Below, piece by piece: positions 16,680 to 26,458 of a DNA stretch of 64,000 bases. Within the stretch, counting starts at the first letter, position 1, and each line of letters begins with the position of its first letter. The position numbers and the translations under genes are program-made. Source of the stretch: JANQOZ01 sp045106555 (GTDB lineage Bacteria; Pseudomonadota; Gammaproteobacteria; Xanthomonadales; SZUA-38). Location of the stretch: positions 28,304 to 92,303 of the forward strand of contig JBGCET010000001.1 of the NCBI GenBank assembly GCA_045106555.1, given 5' to 3'. The notes below the pieces were generated by a model, which saw only the letters and a list, made by a program, of their open reading frames with translations, was not told the DNA's origin and ran no database searches.

Positions 16680-19600
16680 CGCCGGCTCAGTTTTGCATCC
16701 GCCGGCCGGTGGCCACCTCAATGATCTTTCTGTCGTTACTGGTGCTGGGCGGCCTGTCAGCCAGGCTGCTGCCGCTTGAGATGTTTCCGTCCATTGATGC
16801 GCCGTTCCTTTTTATCGATATGGGTTACCCCGGCTCAACACCCAGGGAAACCGAGCGACTGATTACCCGGCCCGCGGAAGAAGCGCTGGCCACCCTGAAG
16901 GGTATTCAGTTCATCAACAGCAATTCCCGTCCCAGCGGGTCGCAGATTTTCATTGCGTTTGAATGGGGTAAGGACACCACCGTTCAGGCGGTGGAGGCTC
17001 GTGAACGTTTAGATGCCATTCGCGATGAGCTTCCGTCGGATTTGCGGCGCATTAATGTATTCAAATTTAATACCTCAGACGAGGCCATGTTGACGCTGCG
17101 AATCTCCAGCCAGCGAGACCTGTCTGAATCTTACGAGATGCTGACCCGCAACTTGGTGCGTCCTATTGAGCGACTTGAGGGCGTCGCCCGGGTAGAGCTG
17201 CAAGGCGTGGAGCCCAGGGAAATTCGCATTGAGCTTTCCGCCGACCGTATCGACGCACTGGGGATTAATATCGGCGAGCTCAACGCCCGTTTGCAACAGT
17301 CAAATTTTGCCGCCTCAGCCGGTTTGATCAGCGAAGGAGATCGGCGCCTGCGGGTGAACCCCATTGGTGAATTTCGCAGCATCGATGAGATTCGCCAGCT
17401 GGTGATCAACAATCGAGGTACCCGGCTCAGCGATGTGGCGGATATTTCGTTTGAGCCCGGCGAGCGAAACTATGAGCGTCACCTGGATCGCAACTACGCC
17501 ATTGGGCTGGAAATTCACCGGGAGCGCGGCGCCAACCTGGTGGCGACGGCCGAGCGTATTCTAGCCCAGGTAGCGGAGTCGGGCGAAAGCGAAGAAATGC
17601 AGGGTGTGGAACTGTTCTTTCTGGAAAACCAAGCAGAAGGGGTCGTCAGCAGCCTGAGCGACCTGCTCAGTGCCGGTTTGGTGGGGGCGTTGCTGTCGAT
17701 GGTGGTGCTGTATGGCTTTCTGCGCAATTTGGTGACCACCATGATGGTGGCACTGGCGGTGCCAATCTCCATTACCGTGACCTTGGGCGCAATGTATCTG
17801 ACCGGTTTCAGTCTTAACATCCTGTCCATGATGGGGTTGATGCTGGCGGTGGGGATGCTGGTGGACAATGCGGTGGTGGTGAGTGAAGCCATATTTACCG
17901 AACGGGAAAAGACCCCACAGGACCCGGTGGGCGCAGCCCAACGCGGCGTGTCCAGCGTTGGCTTGGCGGTATTGGCCGGCACCCTGACCTCCATGGCTGT
18001 GTTTCTTCCCAACCTGTTTGGGGAGATGGATCAAATCAAGATCTTTCTTCAGCACGTGGCCTTTGCCATCTGCCTTTCACTGCTGATGTCTTTGGTGATT
18101 GCCCAGACATTGATTCCTTTGGTAACCACTCGGGTGAAGCCGCCGGCCTCCCGGGGACGAAACTGGATCGATAAGCTGAAAGACCAGTATGCGCGGTATC
18201 TCAACTGGTCTTTGGGTCACCGTTGGCCTGCCTGGGGTTTGATCTTTGTGATTCTGGCGTCAGTGGCCATCCCGTTCAGCGTGGTGAAGCAGGACATGTT
18301 TCCCAATGAAGAACGTCGAGATCTGTTTCTGCGGTACAACCTGGATCAGAAATACCCGCTGGAAAAAATTCGCCCCGCGGTCAAGTTGATCGAAGACTAC
18401 CTCTACGACAATCAGCAGAAGTTTGAGATCGACAAGGTGTATACCTATTTCGCCGAGGACGGTGATGCCCAGTCGTCCATTTTGCTGGTCGACGAAGACC
18501 AGGCCAAGATTTCGTCGGAAACCATCAAGGAAATGATTCGCGAAAATCTGCCGAAAATTGCCATCGGTACACCCAGCTTTGATCAACGCCGTTCCGCCGG
18601 CGCCGAGGGGGTCAGTTTGTCCATCACCGGCGAGTCCAGCGAGCGTCTGGCGGAGCTTGCTGACGACGTCATCTTTGCGTTGTCCCAGGTTGAAGGCCTT
18701 AGCGATATTAAATCCGAACTGGGGGCTGGCGACCGGGAAATTGCGGTAACCGTCGCCCGGGACAAAGCAGCCAGTTACGGCATCAGCGCCCAAACTGTTG
18801 CCCAGGCCATCTCGGTGGCGTTAAGGGGCACTCAATTGTCCGAATATCGCGGGCCCGACGGCGAGGTGCCGGTTACTTTGCGTTTTGCTGATAGTGATGC
18901 TCAATCGGTGGATAACCTCAAATCCCTTAAGCTCACCGCCGACACCGGTGAGGAAATACCACTGAGTGCGCTGGTTACCATTGCTGAGCGGTCGGGGCCG
19001 CGAAACATCAGTCGCCAGGATCGGGCTACAGGCCTGGGCCTTACCGCCTCGCTAAACGACAAGACCATGGATGATGTGCGTGACGAAATTAAGTCGGTCA
19101 TGGATCAGGTTCAATTCCCTCCTGGGTATGGCTGGAAGTTTGGCCGCGGATTCCAATTCAACGATGACACCGCCAACAAAATGGTGATCAACATCTTGCT
19201 GGCAGTACTGTTTATTTACATCATCATGGCGGCATTGTTTGAGTCCATCCTGCACCCCTTGGCCATCGTCTCAGGCATCGTTTTTTCGATTATTGGGGTG
19301 TTTTGGTTTTTCCTCATCACCCAAACCACCTTCACTTTGATGGCATTGATTGGCATTTTGGTTCTTATTGGAGTGGTGGTGAATAACGGTATTGTGCTGG
19401 TGGATCACATTAACCAGCTCAGGCGTGCAGGCACGCTTCGCAGCGCCGCAGTGGTGCAGGGCGGCAGAGACCGTCTCAGGCCGATACTCATGACCGTAGG
19501 CACCACCGTGTTGGGTCTTTTGCCTTTGTGCATGGGCAGCACTCAACTAGGCGGCGGCGGGCCCGCCTACTTTCCTATGGCGCGGGCTATTGTTGGCGGG

Positions 19601-19774
19601 CTGGTTATCTCTACCGTGATCAGTCTGGCGGTGTTGCCGACCATATATGTGACGTTGGATGATCTGGGGCGCTGGGGCAAGGCGCGCTGGGAGGCCGCAA
19701 GTCGCTGGCGATTCAGACAAGCTCAGCGGCCGGCGCCAGAGGCAATCGACCCCTATACCGGCCAGAAATACTGA
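16676..19774 (+). CDS. RND efflux permease (second of two)
   Basis: A 1032-residue RND pump that starts at a GTG overlapping the first pump's TGA (GTGA), so the two are coupled. The TM4 proton-relay motif is GLMLAVGMLVDNAVVVSEA, and the C-terminal half carries the matching GILVLIGVVVNNGIVLVDH. Two unequal RND pumps with one adaptor recalls MdtABC, where a heteromeric trimer forms. Whether this pair also forms a heteromer is inference. An outer-membrane factor must come from elsewhere in the genome. Confidence 0.92.
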   Translation: MTPAQFCIRRPVATSMIFLSLLVLGGLSARLLPLEMFPSIDAPFLFIDMGYPGSTPRETERLITRPAEEALATLKGIQFINSNSRPSGSQIFIAFEWGKDTTVQAVEARERLDAIRDELPSDLRRINVFKFNTSDEAMLTLRISSQRDLSESYEMLTRNLVRPIERLEGVARVELQGVEPREIRIELSADRIDALGINIGELNARLQQSNFAASAGLISEGDRRLRVNPIGEFRSIDEIRQLVINNRGTRLSDVADISFEPGERNYERHLDRNYAIGLEIHRERGANLVATAERILAQVAESGESEEMQGVELFFLENQAEGVVSSLSDLLSAGLVGALLSMVVLYGFLRNLVTTMMVALAVPISITVTLGAMYLTGFSLNILSMMGLMLAVGMLVDNAVVVSEAIFTEREKTPQDPVGAAQRGVSSVGLAVLAGTLTSMAVFLPNLFGEMDQIKIFLQHVAFAICLSLLMSLVIAQTLIPLVTTRVKPPASRGRNWIDKLKDQYARYLNWSLGHRWPAWGLIFVILASVAIPFSVVKQDMFPNEERRDLFLRYNLDQKYPLEKIRPAVKLIEDYLYDNQQKFEIDKVYTYFAEDGDAQSSILLVDEDQAKISSETIKEMIRENLPKIAIGTPSFDQRRSAGAEGVSLSITGESSERLAELADDVIFALSQVEGLSDIKSELGAGDREIAVTVARDKAASYGISAQTVAQAISVALRGTQLSEYRGPDGEVPVTLRFADSDAQSVDNLKSLKLTADTGEEIPLSALVTIAERSGPRNISRQDRATGLGLTASLNDKTMDDVRDEIKSVMDQVQFPPGYGWKFGRGFQFNDDTANKMVINILLAVLFIYIIMAALFESILHPLAIVSGIVFSIIGVFWFFLITQTTFTLMALIGILVLIGVVVNNGIVLVDHINQLRRAGTLRSAAVVQGGRDRLRPILMTVGTTVLGLLPLCMGSTQLGGGGPAYFPMARAIVGGLVISTVISLAVLPTIYVTLDDLGRWGKARWEAASRWRFRQAQRPAPEAIDPYTGQKY

Positions 19775-19797
19775 CGGTAACGACGTCTTCTGCTGAG

Positions 19798-22596
19798 TCA
19801 GGGACGCGCGTTGTCCAGCGCCAGCAGCGCCACCTCGAATCGGGCCAGAGCGTCCAGGCTATCTTGCCCCAACGGCAGTGGCCCGCAACCCAGCCATCGG
19901 TCTTCCAACGCTGTGGCCTCATCGCTGAACGACTGGGACGATTCGCCGCCCATGCGCTGGGACAGTCGCTGTACTTGATAGGCCATACGCGCCTCTCGTT
20001 CCGACTCCGGGCTTTCCACGCCGGACAAAAACTCCGCTTCAATACACAGGGTCATCAGCTCAGATAGATTGTCGTCGGGTGATGATGCGTTCGGTGCTGG
20101 GTCGGCATTGACGAGGTGTTCGCAGCGAGAGCGCAGCGTTTGCGGTGCTTCAACGCCCGCCAGACTCGCCGTCAGTTGCTGGCGGTCGGCGTCGCTGACA
20201 GTGGAGGCAGCTTCCAAGCGGTGGCAGCGTCGTGCGACGTCTCTGAGTGCTAACCGGGCCTGTGCTCTTAGCTGCCGTTTTGCCTGTTGTGCATCGCTTT
20301 CTTTTTGATCAACAATGACGGCGAACTGTTCTTGCAGTTTACGATCGCTGGCGCCGCTGTCCCGCCACTGCTGGTGCAGCAGTTCCAGTTGGCGTGGGAA
20401 TTCGTCAGAGGCTGAGTCAAGCGACTTTGCCTGATCGATCAGCGTCAGTAATTGCTGGCGACTCGCCTGAGCCTGATCCCGAGCCTCTTTGCGCTGTTCG
20501 TCCAGTCGACCAAACACCTGATCGGCAGCCGCGCGATATTCTTTCCATAGCTTCTGGTCAAGGCCGCGGCGCAGTCGGCCCGCTTCCTTCCAGCGTCCTT
20601 GGGCGGACTTTGCCGCCTCTACGGCTTTGGTCAGGTCGGGTTCGTCGATTAACGCCGTCACCTCTTCAATGATTTTGCGTTTGCGACGTTCGACAACCTC
20701 GTACTGACCTTTGAGCGCTTCATCCAGCCTGTCGGCCTCGCCTTTTAAACGGCTGGCAAGTGCAGCACGTTCCTTATGAGGCACCTCGGTCAAACGGCGC
20801 AACGAGCCTCTGGCTTGACCCACTCCACGGGAAACCTCATCCCAATTGTTGCCATCGGGCTTGAGTGCAGAAAGTTCATCACACAGCGCGTTCAGGTCGT
20901 CAAGGTGCTTTGTGCGCACTTCTGCGCGTTTCTCAAAGAACGGCCTGGCAGGCTCAAAGGCGGTTTCTAAGGCGCTTTGAAACTCGCGATAAAGGCGAGG
21001 GCTCAGCGGTTTGTTGGGTGGGTCTCCTGGCAGGCGTTCACCACGATCTAAGTCTTTCCAGCGGGCTCGGAGTTCTTTCACCCGGCCAGCCATCGCGTCG
21101 GGGTGCATGCCAGATCCTGGAATAGCCTGGGCCTGCTCAACCAGCCTTTGGCGAACTTCATCGTTGGCCCAGTGTTGCCATTGACGCATCTCCTGCAGCT
21201 TGCCTCGCAGTTGGGTCAGGCGACCAGAATCCGGGTGTTTTTTGCCCGCACGATTCAATGCCTGACCGGCTTTCTGGGCCATCGCGGCCGCTTTGTGCAG
21301 GTCGCCGTTGTCCAGCAGAGGTTCCAGTTCATCCAGGTGTTTCACAAACGCTTCGGCGGCCTGAAGGCGTTTCTCCTGGGCTTTGGCCTGACGTTCTGTC
21401 AGTGCGGTTACGGCGGCATCAAAACGCTGTTTAAGGGCCTTGTTGGCCTCAGTTGGCGAGCCTAGTTCGCTGTAAGTCGTTTGCCAACGGGTTCTCAGAG
21501 AGCTGAGGAAATCGGCACGATCCGCGCCGCGCCCCGGCTTTTCTGCTTGTTCGCACAGTTTAATAAGCGCCGGGCTTGGGCGCTGACCCGCCAGCAACGA
21601 TTCTCGTTTGCTGGTCAGCAGGTCCAGCTGTTCGCTCAATTGAGCATGCAATCCGGCGTCGGCGGCCATCAGCTTTTCATCCAGCTCCGCAAACCCCCGT
21701 AGCAGCGACTTTACCTCGTCCAGGTTATTGCCGGCGATGGCGCTGCCGGCCTGGGCAGTAAAGCCGGCCAACTCTGCTTTTAACGCTGCCAGTGGATCTT
21801 CTACCGGGTCGGCCAAAGTAGCCGCAGCGATCCGTGCGGCGTTGTCAAAACGCAGGGTCAAATCAGACGTGAGCGTCGATTCTCGCTGGAGTGACGTAAA
21901 GGTCTGGGTTAATCGGTTGAGCTGCGCTGATCGCTCGGCCTTGGGCAGATCAGCCCGTGCAAGGGACTCCATGTCCTGGCACAGGGCGACCGCGCGATCA
22001 GCAACAACGGTGGTATCTCCGGACGCCACCTGCAGCGCCTCCAGGCGTTCGTTGAGGGCCCGAAACAGGTTCTTGTCAGTCTTTCTCACCTTGCTGGCAA
22101 TTCGCTTAAGCGTGGATTCGCTGGTAACCCGTCCCGCGGCCTGCAGGCGCAGCTGCGAGTCGGGGTCGCCGATGGCAATATCCCCCAGCAGTCCTTCTCC
22201 CTGCACGTGGTTCTGAGCGGCCCCTCTGATCAATGCTGATTGGGCCTTTTTTGCCAACCGAGTGACCCGCTCTGAGTCGGTGATTTGGTCAACAACCGGT
22301 AACGCGGATTTTGCGTCATCGTCTGACTTCACATTTTCCAGACGCTGCATCACCTGACGCCAGGCGTAGGAGGAAACCGAGTCTGAGGCGTCGACGGTGG
22401 CAATGGCAAACAGCGTGTCCAGATGTTCAATACGCCGTGTCGCGGCAAGACGAACGTCTGCCTCGGGGTCCGAGCGCGCGATGCTGGACAGCTGATGGAG
22501 CAGGTTGCTGTCGTCGCTCTCGGCGACGGCGCGAGCGCGAATGGCAGGGTTCTTGTTTTGCCATCGTGGCTTAAACAGCAGAGTTTTCAGACTCAT
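19798..22596 (-). CDS. large DUF349-repeat coiled-coil protein
   Basis: A 932-residue soluble protein of unknown function. The N-terminus (about 1-160) looks like HEAT-type alpha repeats (ADVRLAATRRIEHLDTLFAIA). The remainder is charged, helical and coiled-coil-like with several DUF349 units, seen as W(K/R)-centred segments such as LRARWKDLDRG, AQGRWKEAGRLRRGLDQKLW and LHQQWRDSGASDRKLQEQF. No enzymatic motif or signal peptide is visible. It ends an operon behind a dihydrouridine synthase and a TraB-family protein, six bases after the former. It converges with the RND operon. Confidence 0.85.
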   Translation of the reverse strand: MSLKTLLFKPRWQNKNPAIRARAVAESDDSNLLHQLSSIARSDPEADVRLAATRRIEHLDTLFAIATVDASDSVSSYAWRQVMQRLENVKSDDDAKSALPVVDQITDSERVTRLAKKAQSALIRGAAQNHVQGEGLLGDIAIGDPDSQLRLQAAGRVTSESTLKRIASKVRKTDKNLFRALNERLEALQVASGDTTVVADRAVALCQDMESLARADLPKAERSAQLNRLTQTFTSLQRESTLTSDLTLRFDNAARIAAATLADPVEDPLAALKAELAGFTAQAGSAIAGNNLDEVKSLLRGFAELDEKLMAADAGLHAQLSEQLDLLTSKRESLLAGQRPSPALIKLCEQAEKPGRGADRADFLSSLRTRWQTTYSELGSPTEANKALKQRFDAAVTALTERQAKAQEKRLQAAEAFVKHLDELEPLLDNGDLHKAAAMAQKAGQALNRAGKKHPDSGRLTQLRGKLQEMRQWQHWANDEVRQRLVEQAQAIPGSGMHPDAMAGRVKELRARWKDLDRGERLPGDPPNKPLSPRLYREFQSALETAFEPARPFFEKRAEVRTKHLDDLNALCDELSALKPDGNNWDEVSRGVGQARGSLRRLTEVPHKERAALASRLKGEADRLDEALKGQYEVVERRKRKIIEEVTALIDEPDLTKAVEAAKSAQGRWKEAGRLRRGLDQKLWKEYRAAADQVFGRLDEQRKEARDQAQASRQQLLTLIDQAKSLDSASDEFPRQLELLHQQWRDSGASDRKLQEQFAVIVDQKESDAQQAKRQLRAQARLALRDVARRCHRLEAASTVSDADRQQLTASLAGVEAPQTLRSRCEHLVNADPAPNASSPDDNLSELMTLCIEAEFLSGVESPESEREARMAYQVQRLSQRMGGESSQSFSDEATALEDRWLGCGPLPLGQDSLDALARFEVALLALDNARP

Positions 22597-22602
22597 GAGG
22601 AT

Positions 22603-23613
22603 TCAGGCGGCGCAGGCCACCTCCGGTTGATGGATGGTAAACCATTGGTCAATGAGCTCACGCTGGGCGTGGCCCTGCTCCAATGGCATGGCAAGACGAC
22701 GAAGTTCTTCGCCGCCGGGAATGTTTTTCAGGTACCAGCCGATGTGTTTGCGGCCGATTCGTGGGCCCATAACTGAGCCGTAAAATGTCTCCAGCGTTTC
22801 AAGATGCTGCAACAGCGTTTCACAAATTTCAGAGGCCTGGGGCAAGGGCTGTTGTTGGCCGGTATCCAGATAGCGCTGAATTCGGCCAAAAATCCAGGGG
22901 TCACCCTGGGCCGCGCGACCCACCATTAAGCCATCGGCCTGGGTCAGGTTCAACACGCGTCGAGCCTCATGTCCGCTGGTGATATCACCATTGGCGATAA
23001 TTGGCAGACTTGAATGCGCCTTTACCTCAGCAATGGTGTGGTACTCGGCCTCGCCTTTGAACCGATCGGCTCGGGTACGCCCGTGAATAACCAGGGCCGC
23101 GATACCGCTTTGTTCGGCGATATGCGCGATCAACCTTGCGTTTCGACTGTCTCGGCAGGGGCCCGTGCGAATCTTTAATGTGACCGGGATGGCAACGGCT
23201 TGCACTACGGCTTCAAGAATCTGGGCCACCAAGGTTGGGTCTGTTAGCAGTGCTGAGCCGGCCAAAGCGTTGCACACTTTTTTGGCCGGACAACCCATGT
23301 TGATATCAATCATCTGAGCGCCCAACGCTTCGCAGGCGCTGGCCGCTTGGGCCAACATCGTGGGGTCGGCGCCGGCAATTTGGACGGACGCCAAGCCGTC
23401 GCGGGGATCGAAGGTCAGTCGTTGTTGAGATTTGCGCGATTGCCACAGGCGTTGATCACTATGCAGCATTTCAGAGGTTGCCAATGCAGCGCCTCGCTCC
23501 AGACACAGGCGCCGGAAGGGTTGGTCACTGATTCCCGCCATCGGTGCCAACATCACCTGACCGGTGAGCTGGTGGGGCCCGATTTGGATGGCAGGAGAAG
23601 GCAAAGTGCTCAT
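22603..23613 (-). CDS. tRNA-dihydrouridine synthase, Dus family
   Basis: A 336-residue FMN enzyme that reduces specific uridines in the tRNA D-loop. The TIM barrel shows the Dus signatures: MLAPMAGISDQPFRRL near residue 20, the active-site region DINMGCPAKKVCNALAGSAL near 100 with the catalytic cysteine of CNALAGSAL, VTLKIRTG, LVIHGRT, and PIIANGDI followed by DGLMVGRAAQGDPWIF. The set looks closest to DusB, but the usual dusB-fis order is absent: a DUF349 gene follows instead. I therefore leave the subtype open. It starts one base after the TraB-family stop. Confidence 0.92.
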   Translation of the reverse strand: MSTLPSPAIQIGPHQLTGQVMLAPMAGISDQPFRRLCLERGAALATSEMLHSDQRLWQSRKSQQRLTFDPRDGLASVQIAGADPTMLAQAASACEALGAQMIDINMGCPAKKVCNALAGSALLTDPTLVAQILEAVVQAVAIPVTLKIRTGPCRDSRNARLIAHIAEQSGIAALVIHGRTRADRFKGEAEYHTIAEVKAHSSLPIIANGDITSGHEARRVLNLTQADGLMVGRAAQGDPWIFGRIQRYLDTGQQQPLPQASEICETLLQHLETLETFYGSVMGPRIGRKHIGWYLKNIPGGEELRRLAMPLEQGHAQRELIDQWFTIHQPEVACAA

Positions 23614-23614
23614 G

Positions 23615-24838
23615 TCAGCTAAGCGCGCCGAAAATTCTGAAGCCGCCGATCCAGGTGCCCAAAATCGACCCTAAATTGGAGAAAACGAATACCAAAAGCA
23701 CTTTGGAAACCCGGTTTCTCCACCAACCCGAGGGTTGCGTTACGTCATCGCGCAACGATTCAAAGTCTGCCACTCGCGGTCGTCTCAGGTAGGCCTCGAC
23801 GGACGCGGTGACCATGCCGGCAGCGATGGTTGGGTTGAGGGAGGTGAGGGGAGCGGCAACGAACCCTGAGGCGATGGTGAGCGGATGGGCTCGAGCGGCC
23901 GCCGCACCCAGCGCAGCCAGCGTTCCGTTGATCAGCACCCAGAACACCACCAGCGACCAACCCAGCTCAGGGCTGCGGGAAAAGCCAATGCCAAAACCCA
24001 ACAAGATGACCGCCGTGATGACCCAGGGCAGGGATTTCAACCACCGGCTGGGTTTGGGAAGTTGGTTCAGGCGTTCGACAACCTCAGCAGGCGCCTGCGG
24101 ACTGTCGCTGATGGCCTGGGCCAACCCTTTCAGGTGGCCGGCGCCAACCACCACGAGAACGTCATTGACCGACTGATCTTTGCACTGGCGACGCAGTTGG
24201 GCCGCCATAAAGTGATCGCGTTCGTCGATAAGGGCCCGATACAGAGGTTCTGACTGTTCGGCAAATTCAGCGAACGTGTTTTCCAACATGTCCCCTTCTT
24301 TTAACCGCTCAATGTCTTCTTCAGAAATTTCCTCACGACTCACAAGACTGGTGACCAGACCCCCGATAATGCCGAGCTTGTCGAAAAAACCGACCGCGTT
24401 GACCACGCGCTTGAGGGTGATGCCAATGTCCCGATCAACGAGTAGGTGGGGGACGTTGCGCTCGCTTGCCTCAGTCAGGGCCTGTTTCATTTCTGCGCCG
24501 GGTTCTATGCCAAACTGGTCAGCCAGTCTGCGCTGGTAGGCCCCAAGCGCGAGGTTTGCGGCCACTAGGCCAGCTTTGCCCTGGCGAATCACCTTGAACA
24601 GGTCGGTTTTCTGCCAAGCATCCGGTCGGGTCATGGCGTCATGACGGCTCTCGCACAGCTCCACCGCTATGCCATCAAATGAGTGGCCGTCGCAGATTTC
24701 GCTGACCGCCTCCACCGATCGTTTGGACACGTGCGCGGTTCCCAGCAGCGTATAGCGAACGCCGTCGCGCTCAACGACTCGAACGGGTTGGTCCGTGGTC
24801 TGTGCAATGTCCTCAGTGACGTTAGGGTCGGTGGTCAT
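23615..24838 (-). CDS. TraB/PrgY-family membrane protein
   Basis: A 407-residue protein of the TraB family (related to the pheromone-shutdown proteins TraB/PrgY and to GumN/TIKI). The N-terminal domain begins with the signature YTLLGTAHVSKRSVEAV, then VAVELCESR-like sequence (here IAVELCESRHDA), and has the conserved VVVGAGHLKGLAQ near residue 235, keeping the paired histidine-containing motifs. From about 265 onward there are four or five membrane segments. TIKI relatives are metal-dependent proteases; a protease role here is possible but unproved. It is first gene of the operon with the Dus enzyme and the DUF349 protein. Confidence 0.88.
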   Translation of the reverse strand: MTTDPNVTEDIAQTTDQPVRVVERDGVRYTLLGTAHVSKRSVEAVSEICDGHSFDGIAVELCESRHDAMTRPDAWQKTDLFKVIRQGKAGLVAANLALGAYQRRLADQFGIEPGAEMKQALTEASERNVPHLLVDRDIGITLKRVVNAVGFFDKLGIIGGLVTSLVSREEISEEDIERLKEGDMLENTFAEFAEQSEPLYRALIDERDHFMAAQLRRQCKDQSVNDVLVVVGAGHLKGLAQAISDSPQAPAEVVERLNQLPKPSRWLKSLPWVITAVILLGFGIGFSRSPELGWSLVVFWVLINGTLAALGAAAARAHPLTIASGFVAAPLTSLNPTIAAGMVTASVEAYLRRPRVADFESLRDDVTQPSGWWRNRVSKVLLVFVFSNLGSILGTWIGGFRIFGALS

Positions 24839-24894
24839 AAATCGCTTTATTATCGTTTCAATGTGAGTGACGGTGTCAGGGGTAATCCGCCTGC

Positions 24895-25971
24895 TTATCC
24901 GGCGGGCGTGCTGACGTTGAGCGTGCCTGAAGGCAGTTGCAGGCTGGCGCAGTGAAGAGCGCCGCCCTGAGTGATCAGCACCCGGCTATCGACTCCTAAG
25001 ACCTGGCGTTCGGGGAAAGCTGTGCCGATCACGCGAATTGCCTGCTCATCAGTAGCGCTGTCCTCAAAGGTGGGCACTAACACGGCGTTGTTCAATACCA
25101 TAAAGTTGGCATAGGTTACTGGACAGCGATAGGCGCCTTTACCCATCACAGTCGGCATGGGCAATTCCAGCAGGCGGTAAGGTTGTTCGCTGAGCGTGCG
25201 AAACGACTCAAGCTCTCTGGCCATGGCCTGCAGAAACGGATAGTGGGGGTCCTGGGGCAGTTGGCAACCCTGGTAGATCAGGGTGTCCTCCGGGGCAAAC
25301 CGCGCCAGCATGTCAACGTGACTGTCGGTATCGTCTCCGAGCAGTTCACCGTGATTCAGCCAAAGTACCCGCTGCGCCCCCAGATGTTGAGCTAACTGTA
25401 ATTCCACTGCGCTGCGGCTGAACTGGGCGTCTCGGGCCCGCCAGCAGCGTGTCGTGGTCAGCAGCGTGCCGGCACCATCCGATTCAATGGCGCCTCCTTC
25501 AAGCACGTAGTCGTAGTTGTGAACCGGCACCGCGTCAAACAGCGACGACTCGGACAGTCGTGACGTTAATGTGGTGTCCAGCGGGTGATGGCTGCGCCCA
25601 CCCCAGCCATCGAACCGAAAGTTTGCCCAGGCAGGCTTGCCGTTAGAATCCATCACCGTCAGGGGGCCGGTGTCTCGAACCCAGGTGTCGTCGTAGTCGG
25701 CGACCACTATCCAGACGGGATGTTTGCCGCCGGAGTCGGTCCAGCTTTGTTCGCTGAGCACATCGTCTGACCGCACACACAAAACCACCGGCTGAAACTG
25801 CCTTGCCGCAGCAATGATGTCCGCACAGGTTTTTTGCGCGTATCGAAGAACTGGTGTCCAGTCTGATCCGTCATAGGGCCAGGCCAGCATGACCGCATCC
25901 TGAGGCTCCCATTCTGCTGGCAGGCGCCAGGCGACGTCGGTTGCCATATCCATGGCCGGTTGGTTCAGCAC
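24895..25971 (-). CDS. aguA: agmatine deiminase
   Basis: Hydrolyses agmatine to N-carbamoylputrescine and ammonia in the arginine decarboxylase route to putrescine (358 residues). Family landmarks: WEPQDAVMLAWP near residue 20, the DTWVRDTGPL segment near 95, FRFDGWGGR, LEGGAIESDGAGTLLTT, the SHVDM metal/substrate region and the C-terminal catalytic cysteine in GGALHCASLQ. The partner N-carbamoylputrescine amidase (aguB) is not adjacent. The GTG at 25971 is the longest start. ATGs at 25953 and 25947 are equally plausible, and no ribosome site decides between them. Confidence 0.92.
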   Translation of the reverse strand: MLNQPAMDMATDVAWRLPAEWEPQDAVMLAWPYDGSDWTPVLRYAQKTCADIIAAARQFQPVVLCVRSDDVLSEQSWTDSGGKHPVWIVVADYDDTWVRDTGPLTVMDSNGKPAWANFRFDGWGGRSHHPLDTTLTSRLSESSLFDAVPVHNYDYVLEGGAIESDGAGTLLTTTRCWRARDAQFSRSAVELQLAQHLGAQRVLWLNHGELLGDDTDSHVDMLARFAPEDTLIYQGCQLPQDPHYPFLQAMARELESFRTLSEQPYRLLELPMPTVMGKGAYRCPVTYANFMVLNNAVLVPTFEDSATDEQAIRVIGTAFPERQVLGVDSRVLITQGGALHCASLQLPSGTLNVSTPAG

Positions 25972-26034
25972 GGGGTTAGTCTTGTGTCATCGGGCTGGCG
26001 GCGCACCAGGTAGAGGCGCAGCGCAACCCGCCGA

Positions 26035-26379
26035 TCAATTTTGATCAGGCGCGGTTTCGCTGCTGGTTGCCCGATTGATCACCGCGTGAATAACCCGCTG
26101 GTATTCGAAGTAAACGGTAAATTCGCTGTAGACCCAACGAACGATGGGGGGCTCGCCGACCGCGTTGTACTTGTTGCCGGGTTCACCAAACTGGCTGACC
26201 ACCTGCTCCATGGTCAAACCATTAGCCGGTACGCTGTGATGGGCCGTTTTGGCCATGCGATCAATCAGCAGAACATCTTTGCGCACGGCGTTCTGGGCCA
26301 TGCTGCTGGAAACCGCGAACAGCAGAGTGATAAGTGCGCCAAGTTGCAGCAGGCGTTGAGTATTCTGTGTGTGTATCAT
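26035..26379 (-). CDS. small exported BamE/SmpA-like protein of unknown function
   Basis: A 114-residue protein with a signal peptide (hydrophobic segment ending SSSMAQ) and a compact domain with GLTMEQVVSQFGEP, YNAVGEPPIVRWVY and FTVYFEYQRVIHAV. The order (helix with G-x-P turn, then beta strands) resembles the SmpA/BamE fold, but it has no lipobox. It is a conserved-looking gammaproteobacterial type I cannot assign further. The ribosome site GGGGAGG seven bases before the ATG is strong. It precedes the agmatine deiminase by about 60 bases. Confidence 0.75.
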   Translation of the reverse strand: MIHTQNTQRLLQLGALITLLFAVSSSMAQNAVRKDVLLIDRMAKTAHHSVPANGLTMEQVVSQFGEPGNKYNAVGEPPIVRWVYSEFTVYFEYQRVIHAVINRATSSETAPDQN

Positions 26380-26458
26380 GGCAGCCTCCCCATGAGCCGG
26401 TGGAATTCGGGACGAATTCTACCAAATTACCGCCAGCGGGGCTGCATGAGGTTCACAA

